Part shown: one piece after another, positions 1 through 10,590 of the stretch | Position numbering within the stretch: the first letter of the stretch is position 1 | Layout of the letters: every line of letters begins with the position of its first letter | Origin: Tragulus kanchil | Taxonomy: Eukaryota; Chordata; Mammalia; Artiodactyla; Tragulidae | Direction: 5' to 3' | Assembly (NCBI GenBank): GCA_022376925.1 | Contig: JAIOJX010000028.1 | Coordinates: forward strand, 70,025,001 to 70,089,000 | DNA: 64,000 nt | Notes under the pieces: model-generated | Seen by the model: the letters and a program-made list of their open reading frames with translations, nothing else | Database searches by the model: none | What the model was told of the DNA's origin: nothing | Program-made: the position numbers and the translations under genes

Positions 1-341
1 TTTGAGCAAGCTCTGTGAGATGGTGTGAAGGACAGGGGAACCCTGGTGTGTTACATTCTGTGGGGTTGCAAAGAGTCGGCATGACTGAGCAACCGAACTG
101 AACTGACCAAAAGATAGCTATGTTTGACAGCAGGATAGAAAGGACAGAATAAATAATAAGCAAATTGGAAATTATAACAAACAAAAGTAGGCAATCTGAT
201 TAAGAGATAAAAATATAAGGGGGAAATGAGTAGAAACAAAGGGATCCATGTAACTATAGCAAAAGATGTAACATTTGTGTCTGTGGAATGCCAAAAAGCA
301 AGCAGAAAGAGAACAAAGCTAAAAAAGTTCTGAATTTGCCA

Positions 342-1190
342 AGATCATGGCATCTTGTTCCATCACTTCATGGCAAATAGATGGGTAAATAATGAAAATA
401 GTGACATACTTTATTTTCTTGTGCTCCAAAATTACTCTGTATGGTGACTGCAGCCATGAAATTAAAAGACACTTGTTCCTCGGAATAAAAGCTATGACAA
501 ACCTAGACAGTGTATTCAAAAAGAGAGGCATCACTTTACCGACAAAAGTCTGAATAGTCAAAGTTATGGTTTTCCCAGTAGTCCAATATGGATGTGAAAT
601 CTGACCTGCCTTAAAGAATGCAGAGCACTGAGGAAATGATGCCCTTGAATTGTGGTGTAAGAGAAGACTCTTTTTTTTTTTTTTTTTAATATTTATTTGT
701 TTGTGTGTGCTAGGTCTTCATTTTGGAACTTAGAATCTAGTTACAGTATGTGAAATCTAATTCCCTGACCAGGGATCAAACCCAGGCTCCCTGCAGTGGG
801 AACACAGAGCCTTAGCCACTGGACCATCAGGGAAGTCCCTAGCGAAGACTCTTGAGGGTCCCTTGGATTGCAAGAAGATCAAACCAGTCAATCCTAAACG
901 AAACCAACCCTGAATATTCATTGGAAGGACTGATGCTGAAGCTGAAGCTCCAATTACTTGACCACCTGATGCAAGGAGAAGACTCATTAGAAAGACCCTG
1001 ATGTTGGAAAAAATAGAAGGCAGAAGGAGGAGTATATGACAGAGGATGAGATGGTTGGGATGGCATTACTGAGTTAGTGGACATAAGTTTGAGCAAGCTC
1101 TGTGAGATGGTGTGAAGGACAGGGAAGCCTGGTGTGTTACATTCTGTGGGGTTGCAAAGAGTCGGCATGACTGAGCAACCGAACTGAACT
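342..1190 (+). mobile_element. BovB (RTE) LINE, 3' part, sense
   Basis: The sequence matches the C-terminal RT region and 3' end of BovB: a stretch coding remnants of the post-RT region (GDCSHEIK-like, NLDS-like), then the tail ending in the GGGTTGCAAAGAGTCGGCATGACTGAGC type motif near 1147-1180. Frames are broken by stops and indels, so it is a dead copy. It is interrupted by a CHR-1 SINE at about 673-840. Confidence 0.9.
673..840 (-). mobile_element. CHR-1-type SINE nested in BovB
   Basis: Read on the minus strand, it starts with GGGACTTCCCTGATGGTCCA and carries a tRNA-like B box (GGTTTGATCCCTGGTC), then ends in a long A tail, seen as the T run at 671-687. The BovB sequence GAAGACTCTT is repeated on both sides (663-672 and 844-853), consistent with a target-site duplication. 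The SINE is therefore younger than the BovB insertion. Confidence 0.85.
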
Positions 1191-2061
1191 GACCAAAAGA
1201 TAGCTATGTTTGACAGCAGGATAGAAAGGACAGAATAAATAATAAGCAAATTGGAAATTATAACAAACAAAAGTAGGCAATCTGATTAAGAGATAAAAAT
1301 ATAAGGGGGAAATGAGTAGAAACAAAGGGATCCATGTAACTATAGCAAAAGATGTAACATTTGTGTCTGTGGTATGCCAAAAAGCAAGCAGAAAGAGAAC
1401 AAAGCTAAAAAAGTTCTGAATTTGCCAAGATATATAAACCTAAATTTCCTAAGAAATACAAACCTACATATTTAAGAAGTGAGTAAACATGCACCAGGAT
1501 AAATCCAAAGAAATCTATCATAACTCAAAGCACATCATAGTCAGACTTCTAAAACTAAAATAAAAATTCTTGAAAGCAACATGGTGGAAATAACACCTTA
1601 TCTACTGAGGAACAATAATTCAACTAATAGCAGATTCCTCTTCAGAACCACAAAGTATTATCAGACATGGAAAATAAGTGGCAAAGATCCCTCAAGGGCT
1701 CAAAGAGAAAAAAACAATCTATGTTTCAGAAAGAAAACAGGGAACAGGAAGAAGACAGCTACTCAAATATATGATCAAGATAAGATTACAGTGTGAAAAA
1801 AAATGTTAAAGCTCTGAGTAGCTTGGGACAGTGAATATGGAATATCAACATTAGACAGAGAGGAGGAAAATGTAAAAAAAAGAAACAATGAAAAAATAAT
1901 CAATTCTTCCAAAAAGAATATCCTATGTCAATGATCAGATATCAGTAGAGCATAAATTTTTAATATGTATTTCATAAATTTATAACACTTCAGCATCTAT
2001 TCCAAAAAAAGTCATTGTAATTTATTAAATGTCTTAAAAATAAACAAAACATGTTCAAATT
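1191..2061. other. Unrecognised AT-rich DNA between BovB copies
   Basis: I recognise no repeat or gene here. A 71-codon open frame at 1581-1796 is A-rich, has no recognisable domain, and recurs at 2749-2964 only because the region is duplicated. I regard it as chance. Confidence 0.6.
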
Positions 2062-3638
2062 CTTGTTGTGTTCTTATTCAGTCACTAAGTCATGTCTGAT
2101 TGTTTGCAAACCAATGCACTACAGCACATCAGGCTTCCCTGTCCTTCACTATATCCTGGATTTCTAACATTCATACCCATTGAGTTGATGATGCTGTCTA
2201 AACATCTCATTTTCTGTTGTACCATTCTCCTTTTGCCTTCAATATTTCCAGTATCAGGCTCTTTTCCAATGAGTCATCTTTTTGTATCAGGTAGCCAAAG
2301 TAATGGAGTTTCAGTCTCAGCATCAGTCCTTCCAATAAATATTCAAGTGTGATTTCCTTTAGGGTTGACTGGTTTAATGTCCTTGCAGTCCCAGGAACTC
2401 ACAAGAGTCTCCAGCACCATGATTCAAAAGCATCAATTCTTGTATGCTCAGTCTTCTTTATAGTCAAATGGAAATTCCAAAGAAATCTATCAAAGGGATC
2501 CATGTAACTATAGCAAAAGATGTAACATTTGTGTCTGTGGAATGCCAAAAAGCAAGCAGAAAGAGAACAAAGCTAAAAAAGTTCTGAATTTGCCAAGATA
2601 TATAAACCTAAATTTCCTAAGAAATACAAACCTACATATTTAAGAAGTGAGTAAACATGCACCAGGATAAATCCAAAGAAATCTATCATAACTCAAAGCA
2701 CATCATAGTCAGACTTCTAAAACTAAAATAAAAATTCTTGAAAGCAACATGGTGGAAATAACACCTTATCTACTGAGGAACAATAATTCAACTAATAGCA
2801 GATTCCTCTTCAGAACCACAAAGTATTATCAGACATGGAAAATAAGTGGCAAAGATCCCTCAAGGGCTCAAAGAGAAAAAAACAATCTATGTTTCAGAAA
2901 GAAAACAGGGAACAGGAAGAAGACAGCTACTCAAATATATGATCAAGATAAGATTACAGTGTGAAAAAAAATGTTAAAGCTCTGAGTAGCTTGGGACAGT
3001 GAATATGGAATATCAACATTAGACAGAGAGGAGGAAAATGTAAAAAAAAGAAACAATGAAAAAATAATCAATTCTTCCAAAAAGAATATCCTATGTCAAT
3101 GATCAGATATCAGTAGAGCATAAATTTTTAATATGTATTTCATAAATTTATAACACTTCAGCATCTATTCCAAAAAAAGTCATTGTAATTTATTAAATGT
3201 CTTAAAAATAAACAAAACATGTTCAAATTCTTGTTGTGTTCTTATTCAGTCACTAAGTCATGTCTGATTGTTTGCAAACCAATGCACTACAGCACATCAG
3301 GCTTCCCTGTCCTTCACTATATCCTGGATTTCTAACATTCATACCCATTGAGTTGATGATGCTGTCTAAACATCTCATTTTCTGTTGTACCATTCTCCTT
3401 TTGCCTTCAATATTTCCAGTATCAGGCTCTTTTCCAATGAGTCATCTTTTTGTATCAGGTAGCCAAAGTAATGGAGTTTCAGTCTCAGCATCAGTCCTTC
3501 CAATAAATATTCAAGTGTGATTTCCTTTAGGGTTGACTGGTTTAATGTCCTTGCAGTCCCAGGAACTCACAAGAGTCTCTCCAGCACCATGATTCAAAAG
3601 CATCAATTCTTGTATGCTCAGTCTTCTTTATAGTCCAA
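1323..3638. repeat. Tandem duplication 2 (1323-2470 and 2491-3638)
   Basis: The offset is 1168 and I see only about two internal differences (A/T near 1374; CTCC versus CTCTCC near 2405/3573). The join at about 2466-2490 is a short scrambled stub: the first copy loses the bases between TAGTC and AAATGG that the second copy keeps. The first 106 bases are also the end of duplication 1, so this piece occurs three times (about 236, 1323 and 2491). Confidence 0.95.
2062..2470 (-). mobile_element. BovB 3' end, antisense (truncated duplicate)
   Basis: This is the reverse complement of the BovB 3' tail and post-RT region: CACTAAGTCATGTCTGATTG, then the Bov-A-like stretch and AATAAATATTCAAGTGTGATT. 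It is cut off at 2470 by a duplication join. The same sequence continues without a break in the second copy from 3230, which should be taken as the real element. Confidence 0.88.
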
Positions 3639-4247
3639 CTCTCACATCCAAATGGCTACTGGAAAAACCATAACTTTGACTAACTGGACTTTTCAGCAAG
3701 GAGATGTCTCTGTGTTTTAATATGCTGTGGAGGTTTGCCACAGCTTTCCTTCCAAGGAACAAGGGTCTTTAAATTTCATGACTGCAGTCACCTTCCACAA
3801 TGATTTTGGATCCCAAGAAAATCAAATTTGTCAAATGTTTCTGCTTTTTGCTATGAAGTGATGGGACAAGAGGCCATGATCTTTGGTTTCTGAATGCTGT
3901 GTTTCATGCCAGCTTTTTCACTCTCCTCTTTCACCTTCATCAAAAGGCTCTTTAGTTCCTCTTCACTTTCTGCCTTAAGGGTAGTGTTATCTGCATATCT
4001 TTAGTTATTGATATTTCTCCTATAAATCTTGTTTCTAGTTTGTGATTTACCTGACCAAGCATTTTGCATGATGCACTCTGCATAGAAGTTAAATAAGCAT
4101 ATGACCATAGACCATCTTGATGTACTCCTTTCCTAATGTTGAACTAGTCCTTTGTTTCATGTTCAGTTCTAACTGTTGCTTATTGACCTGTTTATAGGTT
4201 TCACAAGAGACAGGTAAGGTTGTCTGATAATCCTATCTCTTTAAGAA
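3230..4247 (-). mobile_element. BovB LINE, 3' segment of a 5'-inverted insertion
   Basis: Reading the minus strand from 4247 down to 3230 gives BovB from the middle of the reverse transcriptase (starting TTCTTAAAGAGATAGGA) through the post-RT region to the 3' end. At 4247 it meets BovB sequence in the opposite orientation. The two pieces are adjacent in an ordinary BovB, as the other copy in this window shows at about 41864-41892. This fits one minus-strand insertion whose 5' part was inverted during integration. Coding is broken by stops and indels. Confidence 0.88.
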
Positions 4248-6321
4248 CAGATTGGAATGCAAAAGTAGATGCCAAAAGATAACTTGAGGAACAGGTAAGT
4301 TTAGTTTTGGAGTACAAAATGAAGTAGGGCAAAGGCTAACAGTTTTGCCAAGAGAACACAGTAGTCAAAGCAAACACCCTTTTCCAACAATATAAGAGAT
4401 GACTCTACACATATGCACCACCAGATGGTCAATACCAAAGTCAGATTGATCATATCATTTGTAGCTGAAGTTCTATAAAATCAGCAAAAAAAAAAAAAAA
4501 AAAAAAAGACCTGAAGCTGACTGTGGTCAGATAATTAGCTTCATATTGCAAAATTCTGACTTAAACTGAAGAAAGTAGGGAAAATCATTAGGCCATTCAG
4601 ATTTAATCTAAATTGAAACCCTTATGCTTATACATTAGAATTGAAAAATAGATTTAAGGAATCAGATGAGATAGACAGAGTGCCTGAAGAACTATGGATG
4701 GAGGCTTGTAAAATCATCCCCAAGAAAAAGAACTGCAAAAAACACAAAATGGTTGTCTTAGTAGGCTTTACAAATAACCAAGAAAAGAAAAGAATTGAAA
4801 GGCAAACTGGAAAAGGAAAGATATAATATCTGAATATAGAGTTCCAGAAACTAGAAAGCAGATATAAGAAAGCCTTCTTAAGTGAACAATGGAAAGATAT
4901 AGAGAAAAATAATAGAATGGGAAAGATTAAAGATCTCTTCAAGAAAATTGGAGATACCAAGGGAACATTTCATGCAAAGATGCACACAATAAAGGACAGA
5001 AATGGCAAGGACCTAACAGAAGCAGAAGAGATTGAGAAGAGGTGGAGAAATACACAGATCTATACAAAAAATGTCTGAATGACATCAGATAACCACAATA
5101 GTATAGTCACCCATCTAGAGTCAGAAATCCTGAAGAGGAAAATCAAGTGGGCCTTACGAAGCATTTGTTTGAACAAAGCTAGTGAAAATAGAGGAATTCC
5201 AGCTGAGCTATTTCAAATCCTAGTTTTTCTTTCCTAATGTTGAACTAGTCCTTTGTTTCATGTTCAGTTCTAACTGTTGCTTATTGACCTGTTTATAGGT
5301 TTCACAAGAGACAGGTAAGGTTGTCTGATAATCCTATCTCTTTAAGAACAGATTGGAATGCAAAAGTAGATGCCAAAAGATAACTTGAGGAACAGGTAAG
5401 TTTAGTTTTGGAGTACAAAATGAAGTAGGGCAAAGGCTAACAGTTTTGCCAAGAGAACACAGTAGTCAAAGCAAACACCCTTTTCCAACAATATAAGAGA
5501 TGACTCTACACATATGCACCACCAGATGGTCAATACCAAAGTCAGATTGATCATATCATTTGTAGCTGAAGTTCTATAAAATCAGCAAAAAAAAAAAAAA
5601 AAAAAAAGACCTGAAGCTGACTGTGGTCAGATAATTAGCTTCATATTGCAAAATTCTGACTTAAACTGAAGAAAGTAGGGAAAATCATTAGGCCATTCAG
5701 ATTTAATCTAAATTGAAACCCTTATGCTTATACATTAGAATTGAAAAATAGATTTAAGGAATCAGATGAGATAGACAGAGTGCCTGAAGAACTATGGATG
5801 GAGGCTTGTAAAATCATCCCCAAGAAAAAGAACTGCAAAAAGGCAAAATGGTTGTCTTAGTAGGCTTTACAAATAACCAAGAAAAGAAAAGAATTGAAAG
5901 GCAAACTGGAAAAGGAAAGATATAATATCTGAATATAGAGTTCCAGAAACTAGAAAGCAGATATAAGAAAGCCTTCTTAAGTGAACAATGGAAAGATATA
6001 GAGAAAAATAATAGAATGGGAAAGATTAAAGATCTCTTCAAGAAAATTGGAGATACCAAGGGAACATTTCATGCAAAGATGCACACAATAAAGGACAGAA
6101 ATGGCAAGGACCTAACAGAAGCAGAAGAGATTGAGAAGAGGTGGAGAAATACACAGATCTATACAAAAAATGTCTGAATGACATCAGATAACCACAATAG
6201 TATAGTCACCCATCTAGAGTCAGAAATCCTGAAGAGGAAAATCAAGTGGGCCTTACGAAGCATTTGTTTGAACAAAGCTAGTGAAAATAGAGGAATTCCA
6301 GCTGAGCTATTTCAAATCCTA
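4128..6321. repeat. Tandem duplication 3 (4128-5222 and 5229-6321)
   Basis: The offset is 1101 at the start and 1099 at the end. The difference comes from AAAAAACACAAAATGG versus AAAAAGGCAAAATGG near 4740/5840. The join is only about 6 bases of non-matching sequence. The unit spans the BovB inversion junction, so that junction appears twice (4247 and about 5347). Best read as an assembly artefact. Confidence 0.95.
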
Positions 6322-6709
6322 AAAGATGATGATATTAAAGTGCTACACTCAATATGCCAGCAAATTTGGAAAACTCAACAGTGGCCTCAGGACTGGAAAA
6401 TGCCAGTTTTCATTCCAATCCCAAAGAAAGGCATTGCCAAAGAATGTTCAAACAACTGTACAATTGTACTCATTTCGCATATTAGCAAGGTTATGCTCAG
6501 TATCCAAGCTAGGCTTCAGTAGTACATGAACTGAGAACTTTCAGATGTACAAACTGGATTTAGAAAAGGCAGAGGTCCCAGAGATCAAATTGCAAACATC
6601 CATTGGATTACAGGAAAATCCAGGGACTTCCATAAAAAACACCTGCTTCTGTTTCATTGGCTATCTACAGCCTTTGACTGTGTGGGATCACAACAAACTG
6701 AAAAATTCT
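4248..6709 (+). mobile_element. BovB LINE, inverted 5' segment (endonuclease to RT)
   Basis: Sense-strand BovB runs from the end of the endonuclease region (GATTGGAATGCAAAAGTAGA, then the SPDGQYQSQIDHI-like stretch near 4420-4460) into the N-terminal RT. The open frame at 6178-6522 (114 codons) includes NKASENRGIPAELFQILKDD and WPQDWKMPVFIPIPKKG, typical RTE/BovB RT sequence. The segment stops at AAACTGAAAAATTCT (about 6695-6709), just before the position where the minus-strand 3' segment begins. About 1.1 kb of this span is duplication 3. The element is inactive: frameshifted, truncated at the 5' end and inverted. A poly-A run of about 22 lies at 4486-4507. Confidence 0.88.
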
Positions 6710-7320
6710 CAAATAAAAGGAAATACTATACCACTCAGAAATTCTTAAAATCTGTTTTTAAAAACTACTAAAATGAAGTATCATGGAGAGCAAATATTTT
6801 ATAATTTTATTTCACACATGAAAACTAGCTTTGGAAATAAAAAGTACACTACCTTACACTTTGCAAACAATTAGGTGTTTGATTATTTGTCAGAAAATAT
6901 GCCATATTTTAATATAAAAAATTAGAAATGGTAAAAAATGACTATGACATTTACCCTTGGCAAACAAAAGGTTAATGAATTCGATGCTATTTGTACTGGA
7001 TGGAGAATCAGTTATATAGTTATTAGAAAAATGAAAACCTCTCAGTTGAAAATAAATATTACATCCTAAGGAAAGGATAACCATATGATGGATGGATTTA
7101 GTTTATTTTGACTTTGTAATTTATCTTCGGTACCACAATTAATAGAGAAAACGAAAAACGCACTGAATAAACCCAAAATAAATGCTTAGACTATGAGGAG
7201 GCATGCATAGTTGATAATTAACTAAGCAAATATAAAAATATAAAATAGACGTAGAAGTGTAAGTGCCATCACGGTACATTAACATTTTCCCACTTTGCAA
7301 AAAATGTTTTTGTTGAAAAA
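6710..7320. other. Unrecognised AT-rich DNA after the BovB insertion
   Basis: No repeat or gene recognised. Short minus-strand frames (6890-7084 and 7139-7396) show no domain and no codon bias and recur in the duplicate at 7831-8445. Treated as chance. Confidence 0.55.
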
Positions 7321-7830
7321 GTATAGTCACCCATCTAGAGTCAGAAATCCTGAAGAGGAAAATCAAGTGGGCCTTACGAAGCATTTGTTTGAACAAAGCT
7401 AGTGAAAATAGAGGAATTCCAGCTGAGCTATTTCAAATCCTAAAAGATGATGATATTAAAGTGCTACACTCAATATGCCAGCAAATTTGGAAAACTCAAC
7501 AGTGGCCTCAGGACTGGAAAATGCCAGTTTTCATTCCAATCCCAAAGAAAGGCATTGCCAAAGAATGTTCAAACAACTGTACAATTGTACTCATTTCGCA
7601 TATTAGCAAGGTTATGCTCAGTATCCAAGCTAGGCTTCAGTAGTACATGAACTGAGAACTTTCAGATGTACAAACTGGATTTAGAAAAGGCAGAGGTCCC
7701 AGAGATCAAATTGCAAACATCCATTGGATTACAGGAAAATCCAGGGACTTCCATAAAAAACACCTGCTTCTGTTTCATTGGCTATCTACAGCCTTTGACT
7801 GTGTGGGATCACAACAAACTGAAAAATTCT
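7321..7830 (+). mobile_element. BovB RT fragment, duplicate copy
   Basis: This is the second copy of the BovB RT part at 6200-6709, produced by duplication 4, with the same frames. It should not be counted as an independent insertion. Confidence 0.88.
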
Positions 7831-8420
7831 CAAATAAAAGGAAATACTATACCACTCAGAAATTCTTAAAATCTGTTTTTAAAAACTACTAAAATGAAGT
7901 ATCATGGAGAGCAAATATTTTATAATTTTATTTCACACATGAAAACTAGCTTTGGAAATAAAAAGTACACTACCTTACACTTTGCAAACAATTAGGTGTT
8001 TGATTATTTGTCAGAAAATATGCCATATTTTAATATAAAAAATTAGAAATGGTAAAAAATGACTATGACATTTACCCTTGGCAAACAAAAGGTTAATGAA
8101 TTCGATGCTATTTGTACTGGATGGAGAATCAGTTATATAGTTATTAGAAAAATGAAAACCTCTCAGTTGAAAATAAATATTACATCCTAAGGAAAGGATA
8201 ACCATATGATGGATGGATTTAGTTTATTTTGACTTTGTAATTTATCTTCGGTACCACAATTAATAGAGAAAACGAAAAACGCACTGAATAAACCCAAAAT
8301 AAATGCTTAGACTATGAGGAGGCATGCATAGTTGATAATTAACTAAGCAAATATAAAAATATAAAATAGACGTAGAAGTGTAAGTGCCATCACGGTACAT
8401 TAACATTTTCCCACTTTGCA

Positions 8421-10590
8421 ATTGTTGTTGAAATGATATTATCATCAGCTACAGTTCATCTATTTTGCAGAAAAATATGTACATTCAATGAGAAAATAGT
8501 ATTGAACATAACTTTTATTTAATGTTTAGAGATTATCTGTCTACTGTTTCTGCTGATATTCCATTAAGGAACAGTGGTGTTGCTTTAAACACAGACATAA
8601 ATATACACATACACATATCAAAGATTAATTTATCAAATAATGCAATTGCTATGGCATTTTTCCCTTTTTCTTTTTTCTTTCAGCAGAGCAAAAAATGCTA
8701 AAAGAAACCTATATTTAGTGCCTGAAAAATAAATAGCAGAGTGTCTTTAAAGTGGAGTGACCTGGGAATATTGATTCTGGTTATAAAATGAAAAAAGAGA
8801 GATAACGTGCTTTTTGTTCCAATATTGCAACATTCAACAGTCTATACTCCACACTTTCTGCTTTTAAAGTGATTTTTATGTCTTTTTACATGCCATGGTC
8901 AAGGGATTTCGCTGGTTTAGCTCAAAGCAGCAGGGATTCAAGTTTGAAACCACCATTGTGCACAGCTTAGAAATCAAACTTGCCTGGGCAAGAAGATATG
9001 AGGAGACTCCTATAAAGAATTTCACCCTAAGGGAAAGATAAGTAGATTCTCACAAATTATATTCATAGTCATTATGTCAAAGTTGAAGGGAAGTGATTCT
9101 AAACAAGTGTTTACTATCCTAAAGATTGTTTTCGACATAAGTTCTCAAGAGCACAAACTTCAATCACAAGATAAAAAAAAACCCATAAGAATAGAAATAA
9201 AATGAAATGAAAAGCAAAGATTTAGCACACTGAGCTTCCACATAACAGCTCTATGGGTATTGAGATATTTACCACCTGTGAAAAACATCATCCAAAGTCA
9301 GGCACTATCACCAACATCAAGAGGAAACAACTGCATTCCTACTTTAAATAGGTATTCATGGCCCTCCAACCACTGTTAATAGTATAAAATAATTATTATG
9401 ATTATTATTAACAGTATAAAATAATTTTTATGATGCAATGGTCCTAAACTGGAGACATAAAAAGTGACAGGTACAGTACAGCAGGAAAGAAAATTAGATC
9501 ATGAAGCACAGGTGAGTAATAGCCATGTCTTTAGAAATAATTTATATTAAAACCTCCTAAAGGATATGTCCTAGAAACAGTTTACAGTCATAATGGGAGT
9601 ATGCAGTGAAAAGTTTGAGACCCTGACCCTACCATCATGACTTATCACTCTACACTGGAGAAGCAGTATCAGAATTTGTTACCTAGTTCACTTAATAGGA
9701 GCAATGATTAACAACTTGGTATAGGAAAAAAGATCATATTTTCTTCTTGAGAATTAAAGTATGTCCATACTATTGAAAATGTAATCATATATCAGAAAAT
9801 AAAATTTTTAAATAAGCAAAAAAGTGTAGTACACAGGAATCACAAAGTAACCAAGCTAATCAGATCAAATAAAATTATATTTAAATGAGTCTGCAATAAT
9901 AATATCATCATAGTTGATGTTGTTACTCAGTCAAGAAGCACCCTTTGCTTTGTTTCTATTGAGGACTATAACAGATTGTGTGATACAAGCCAATTGTTAG
10001 AATCCCAGGGATATAATGACCAAATAAAATGTTAGTGTAATAACAGAGCATATGTTAAGATATTCCCACTAATGATCTCATTTTAAGCACATGTGCTAAG
10101 GAATTTTAAAACCTGTTTGGTAGTGCATATCTGAAAGGTTTCGTTAGTTTTCAGAATCTTTGAATTATGATTATCAACACTTTTTGTTATTGGGGATAAG
10201 ATCATATTCTAAGATCATGATCTTCCAAAAATAAAATTTGCTTCTACTCTACTTTTCCCCAATTTAGCACTTACATATTTTACAGTCTATATTTTGTTAA
10301 ATATCCCTGCCAATGTCCATTTATCAATTATAGATATTTTCTTAAACATCTGTAATACTGGATGATGAAGACAGAAAATATGTTGAAATGTACATATTCA
10401 TATAGTTTTTGCCTCATTTAGGCTTTATTGATTACATCGTATGTTTCATTATACACATCAGTGCTACTCACATGGTTGTGTAAATTCATATTCATTTTAC
10501 TTATACTATGTTGGCAAATTAGCAAAATCATGGAGAAAACTAAAGCATTTATTTTCTTCTAAAACAGATTCATAGAGTTTTAAAGTTATA
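8421..10590. other. Unrecognised AT-rich intergenic DNA
   Basis: I see no frame above background, no SINE or LINE signature and no RNA gene. A short internal repeat, AGTATAAAATAAT, occurs at about 9380 and 9413 around an ATTATTATGATTATTATTA run. Confidence 0.55.

Larger units (their letters stand above)
1..1428. repeat. Tandem duplication 1 (1-341 and 1088-1428)
   Basis: The first 341 bases recur at 1088-1428 with an offset of about 1087 and a few differences (one indel cluster in the GACAGGGGAACC run, one A/T change near 1374). Both copies contain the last part of a BovB 3' end and its flank. The left copy switches abruptly at 342 to internal BovB sequence, so the unit probably began about 745 bases before the window. 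Most likely an assembly artefact. Confidence 0.93.
6200..8420. repeat. Tandem duplication 4 (6200-7299 and 7321-8420)
   Basis: The offset is 1121 throughout. The first copy ends in a 20-base stub (about 7300-7320) that looks like an error-rich version of the sequence following the second copy. The first 122 bases also occur at about 5100-5222, giving three copies. The BovB RT frames at 6326-6748 recur at 7447-7869. Confidence 0.95.
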
